DNA of 6,105 nt, from assembly GCA_015490675.1 (NCBI GenBank), contig WFXI01000159.1, forward strand, positions 1-6,105, given 5' to 3'. Below the pieces are notes generated by a model. That model was not told the DNA's origin, ran no database searches, and worked only from the letters and a program-made list of their open reading frames with translations. This stretch comes from Hydrogenothermaceae bacterium (lineage in GTDB: Bacteria; Aquificota; Aquificia; Aquificales; Hydrogenothermaceae). Positions 3,920 through 6,105 of the stretch are shown piece by piece; position 1 is the stretch's first letter, and each line of letters begins with the position of its first letter. The translations under genes were made by a program, and so were the position numbers.

Positions 3920-5482
3920 ATGAAAAAGATTGGTGTCTGTGTAGGTCAAACAAAGCCAAATAAAGTAAATTTTGTATCTAATATTCCCCTAAAACTAGGC
4001 CAATTTGTAATACTAGAATACGAAGAAAATAGTCAGAAACATAACCTACTTGGAATGATTCAATCTATATATAGAGAAAATCCTTATATAGCAGAAAATA
4101 TAAAAAATCCTCAACAAGCAGAAGATTTTAGAAAGTTTTCATCTTCTCAAGATACTATCAAAGGTGAGATAAATATAATTGGGAAAATTATAGATATTGG
4201 AAATGAAGTATTTTTAGAAATACCTAAAACTCCTCCACTTCCAGCATCTCCAATTTATGAAGCACCTGCAAGTGTATTAAGAAAAATATTTGGTGAAAAA
4301 AGTAAAAATTTTGTAAAAATTGGAAAGCTACTGTCTGAAGAAGAGGAAGTTCCTGTTTATATTGATATAAACCAAATAGTATTAAGGCATTTAGCCATCT
4401 TAGCTATTACTGGTGCTGGAAAGTCTAATACTGTTTCTGTTTTATTAAAAAACATTGTAAATTTAGGTGGAACTGCCGTAGTTTTTGATTTTCACGGAGA
4501 ATATGCTGAAGCAAAATTAACGAGGAATGGAAAAAATGTAGTAAATAAAATAACTCCATTTATTAATCCAGCATATTTAAAAGCTAAAGAATTTGCATCA
4601 TTCATAGGGATAAAACAGAATGCCCATATCCAATACAGATACTTTAGAAAAGCTTTTGAAAACTTAATTCAAAATCTAGAGGCAGAAAAAGGTAAAAATT
4701 GGCAAGCTTACATAGATACAGAAAACTTTTTAAACAGATTAAAGGAAGAAATAGAAAAACTGCAAGAAACAGAAGATAGAGTAAATAAAGATTCTTTATT
4801 TGAAGTTTTAAATAAACTTGAAGATACGATACTCGAATTGGGGCATATTATAAAACTAGGAGCTCCTCCTTTAATTGAAAAAATTAAGTCTGGGTATATA
4901 AATGTATTTGATTTTTCAGAATTTGATGAAGAAGTGGCAGACACAATAGCATCCAATCTACTAAGATGGGGACTAGAAGAAAGAAAAAAAGCTGTTAGAG
5001 GAAGAGAAACAAAACTTCCATTTCCAGTGTTATTTATTATAGAAGAAGCCCATATACTAGCTGGAGAAAGAATTAACACAGATTCAAAATACTGGATTTC
5101 TAGAATTGCTAGAGAGGGAAGAAAGTTCGGAATAGGGCTAACAATAGTAACACAAAGACCAAAAGGTTTAGATAAGGAAATTTTATCCCAAATGAACAAT
5201 ATGATTATTTTAAAACTCGTTGAACCAGATGACCAAAGACATGTTCAAAAGGCAAGTGAGGCACTTTCTTCAGAACTTATGGAATATTTACCTTCTTTAA
5301 ATCCCGGAGAAGCAATAATTATTGGAAATATGACCAAAATACCTCTACTTGTAAAAATAGATAAAGCAGAAGAAAAAATAGAAGGACACGATATAGAAGT
5401 AGTTAATCTATGGGAAGAAATCTTAGAAAAAGAAAGCAAAGAACAACTGAATGATATAGAGGAGATAATTGATAATATTTAA
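3920..5482 (+). CDS. HerA-type hexameric DNA-translocating ATPase (DUF87)
   Basis: The 520-residue product is close to the size of archaeal HerA (about 500 residues). An N-terminal beta-barrel (HAS-like, about 1-110) is followed by a RecA-like ATPase core. Visible motifs are Walker A ITGAGKSNT (163-171), the HerA signature VVFDFHGEY (187-195), Walker B as VLFIIEEAHIL (370-380), an arginine-finger candidate in SRIAREGRKFG (394-404), the sensor-like IVTQRP (409-414) and the following SQMNNMIILKL (423-433). An insert at about 215-325 is helical and charged. The first glycine of the P-loop (position 162) is alanine. HerA proteins form ring motors that translocate on DNA and usually work with the nuclease NurA in end resection. 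In bacteria HerA-like ATPases also pair with effector proteins in phage defence. No NurA is visible here. ATG at 3920 follows the coiled-coil stop by 10 bases, with AAGG 4 bases upstream. Confidence 0.9.
   Translation: MKKIGVCVGQTKPNKVNFVSNIPLKLGQFVILEYEENSQKHNLLGMIQSIYRENPYIAENIKNPQQAEDFRKFSSSQDTIKGEINIIGKIIDIGNEVFLEIPKTPPLPASPIYEAPASVLRKIFGEKSKNFVKIGKLLSEEEEVPVYIDINQIVLRHLAILAITGAGKSNTVSVLLKNIVNLGGTAVVFDFHGEYAEAKLTRNGKNVVNKITPFINPAYLKAKEFASFIGIKQNAHIQYRYFRKAFENLIQNLEAEKGKNWQAYIDTENFLNRLKEEIEKLQETEDRVNKDSLFEVLNKLEDTILELGHIIKLGAPPLIEKIKSGYINVFDFSEFDEEVADTIASNLLRWGLEERKKAVRGRETKLPFPVLFIIEEAHILAGERINTDSKYWISRIAREGRKFGIGLTIVTQRPKGLDKEILSQMNNMIILKLVEPDDQRHVQKASEALSSELMEYLPSLNPGEAIIIGNMTKIPLLVKIDKAEEKIEGHDIEVVNLWEEILEKESKEQLNDIEEIIDNI
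5459..5464 (+). promoter_or_regulatory. Ribosome binding site inside herA for the phosphoribosyltransferase
   Basis: GAGGAG lies 4 bases ahead of TTG 5469, within the last codons of the HerA gene. No ATG occurs in this frame near the conserved N-terminal sequence, so the TTG is the best start. The arrangement implies translational coupling. Confidence 0.55.
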
Positions 5483-6105
5483 AAATAGAAAAGAAGCAGG
5501 TAAATTACTTGGAGAAGTTTTAAGAAAAGAAATTAAAGATTTAAACCCTAAAGATTATATAATCTTAGCAATTCCACGGGGTGGTGTTCCAATAGCATAT
5601 GAAATTTCTAAAATTACAAAGATACCTTTTTCTATAATTTTGACCAAAAAAATATCTTCCTTTGATAATCCTGAATTAGCATTAGGAGCAGTTGCTATAG
5701 ATGGAAGTTTTTTACTTTCAGATTATGCAAAAAGTTTATATTCATCAGAAGATTTATTGGTTTTTACAAGGAATGCACTTAATAAACTTAAAGAAAAAGG
5801 AAATAAATATCAAATTTCAAAGCCAGACCTGAAAAATAAAAATGTAGTCATAGTGGACGATGGAGTTGCAACTGGATATACAGCTATAGTAGCTTCTATG
5901 TATGCAAAGAATAAAGGTGCTAAACAAACAATCCTTGCAGTTCCTGTTTGCCCTGTGGATACAGTCTCTAAACTGGAAACCTACTTTTCAAAAGTAATAT
6001 GTTTAGAAAAAGGTAGTTCCCCATTTTTCGCCGTAGGGGCTTTCTATGAAGACTTTCACCAAGTAGAGGACGAAGAATTTTTTAAGATTGTTGAAAATGC
6101 AAAAA
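5469..6105 (+). CDS. Predicted phosphoribosyltransferase, COG1926-like, nearly complete
   Basis: The frame runs 212 codons to the window edge without a stop; the family is about 210-220 residues, so only the last few residues are probably missing. The visible features fit the type I phosphoribosyltransferase fold of the COG1926 kind: FKNRKEAGKLLGE (4-16), IPRGGVP (35-41), LTKKISSFDNPELALGA (58-74) and the PRPP-binding loop VVIVDDGVATGYT (126-138), whose DD acidic pair and TGxT loop are intact. Next comes LAVPVCP (156-162). Such enzymes would bind 5-phosphoribosyl diphosphate, but the substrate base is not known for this group. The protein is cytoplasmic, with no signal or membrane segment. 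The start is a TTG overlapping the end of the HerA gene by 14 bases, which suggests a shared transcript and possibly a functional link, though overlap alone does not prove one. Confidence 0.85.
   Translation, partial: MIIFKNRKEAGKLLGEVLRKEIKDLNPKDYIILAIPRGGVPIAYEISKITKIPFSIILTKKISSFDNPELALGAVAIDGSFLLSDYAKSLYSSEDLLVFTRNALNKLKEKGNKYQISKPDLKNKNVVIVDDGVATGYTAIVASMYAKNKGAKQTILAVPVCPVDTVSKLETYFSKVICLEKGSSPFFAVGAFYEDFHQVEDEEFFKIVENAK

Noticed and set aside
4708..5439. Two minus-strand open frames (4708-5199 and 5245-5439) within the HerA gene
   Set aside because: Both are fully inside a gene with intact ATPase motifs; they are serine-rich and lack recognisable domains.
3920..6105. HerA-based phage defence system
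   Set aside because: No SIR2, nuclease or other known effector is adjacent; the partner seen is a phosphoribosyltransferase and the protein resembles cellular HerA. The link is kept only as an open question in the findings.

Overview
The window is AT-rich and has thermophile-like gene content. It suggests a sulfur-oxidising member of the Aquificota, close to the low-GC Hydrogenothermaceae (Sulfurihydrogenibium type). The reasons are a Sox thiosulfate-oxidation operon, a DUF1640/CCDC90-type coiled-coil protein, an archaeal-style HerA ATPase, and AT-rich coding with strong GGAGG ribosome sites. The taxonomic placement is inference; no rRNA or marker gene is present.

Minus strand, positions about 3459 down to 1. 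The block starts with an NtrC-family, sigma-54-dependent response regulator (REC, AAA+, Fis-type HTH). A 200-base intergenic region follows, then the sox genes in transcription order: soxX (cytochrome c), a periplasmic thioredoxin with a CHYC motif (SoxW-like), soxY (sulfur carrier with a C-terminal GGCG), soxZ, and the first 29 codons of a secreted protein that is most likely SoxA. The genes are 12 to 35 bases apart and each has its own Shine-Dalgarno site, so this looks like one operon. The 200-base region holds a full match to the -24/-12 sigma-54 promoter (TGGCATACCCTTTGCT, GG-N10-GC), placed about 46 bases ahead of soxX. Upstream of it are two copies of TGTTCCAAAT exactly 33 bases apart, one of them within the palindrome GTTCCAAATGGAAC. 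Together these predict that the neighbouring regulator switches on sox transcription through sigma-54. This is the most interesting signal in the window.

Plus strand, positions 3529 to 6105. A divergent cluster encodes a small tail-anchored coiled-coil protein (DUF1640/CCDC90-like), a 520-residue HerA-type hexameric ATPase, and a COG1926-type phosphoribosyltransferase that is cut by the window edge within its last residues. The phosphoribosyltransferase appears to start at a TTG inside the end of the HerA gene. No NurA nuclease, the usual HerA partner, is visible.

Several gene starts were decided from ribosome-site spacing: soxX starts at 1930, soxY at 924, the thioredoxin at a TTG at 1385, and the coiled-coil protein at 3529. 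No rRNA, tRNA, CRISPR array or mobile element was seen.
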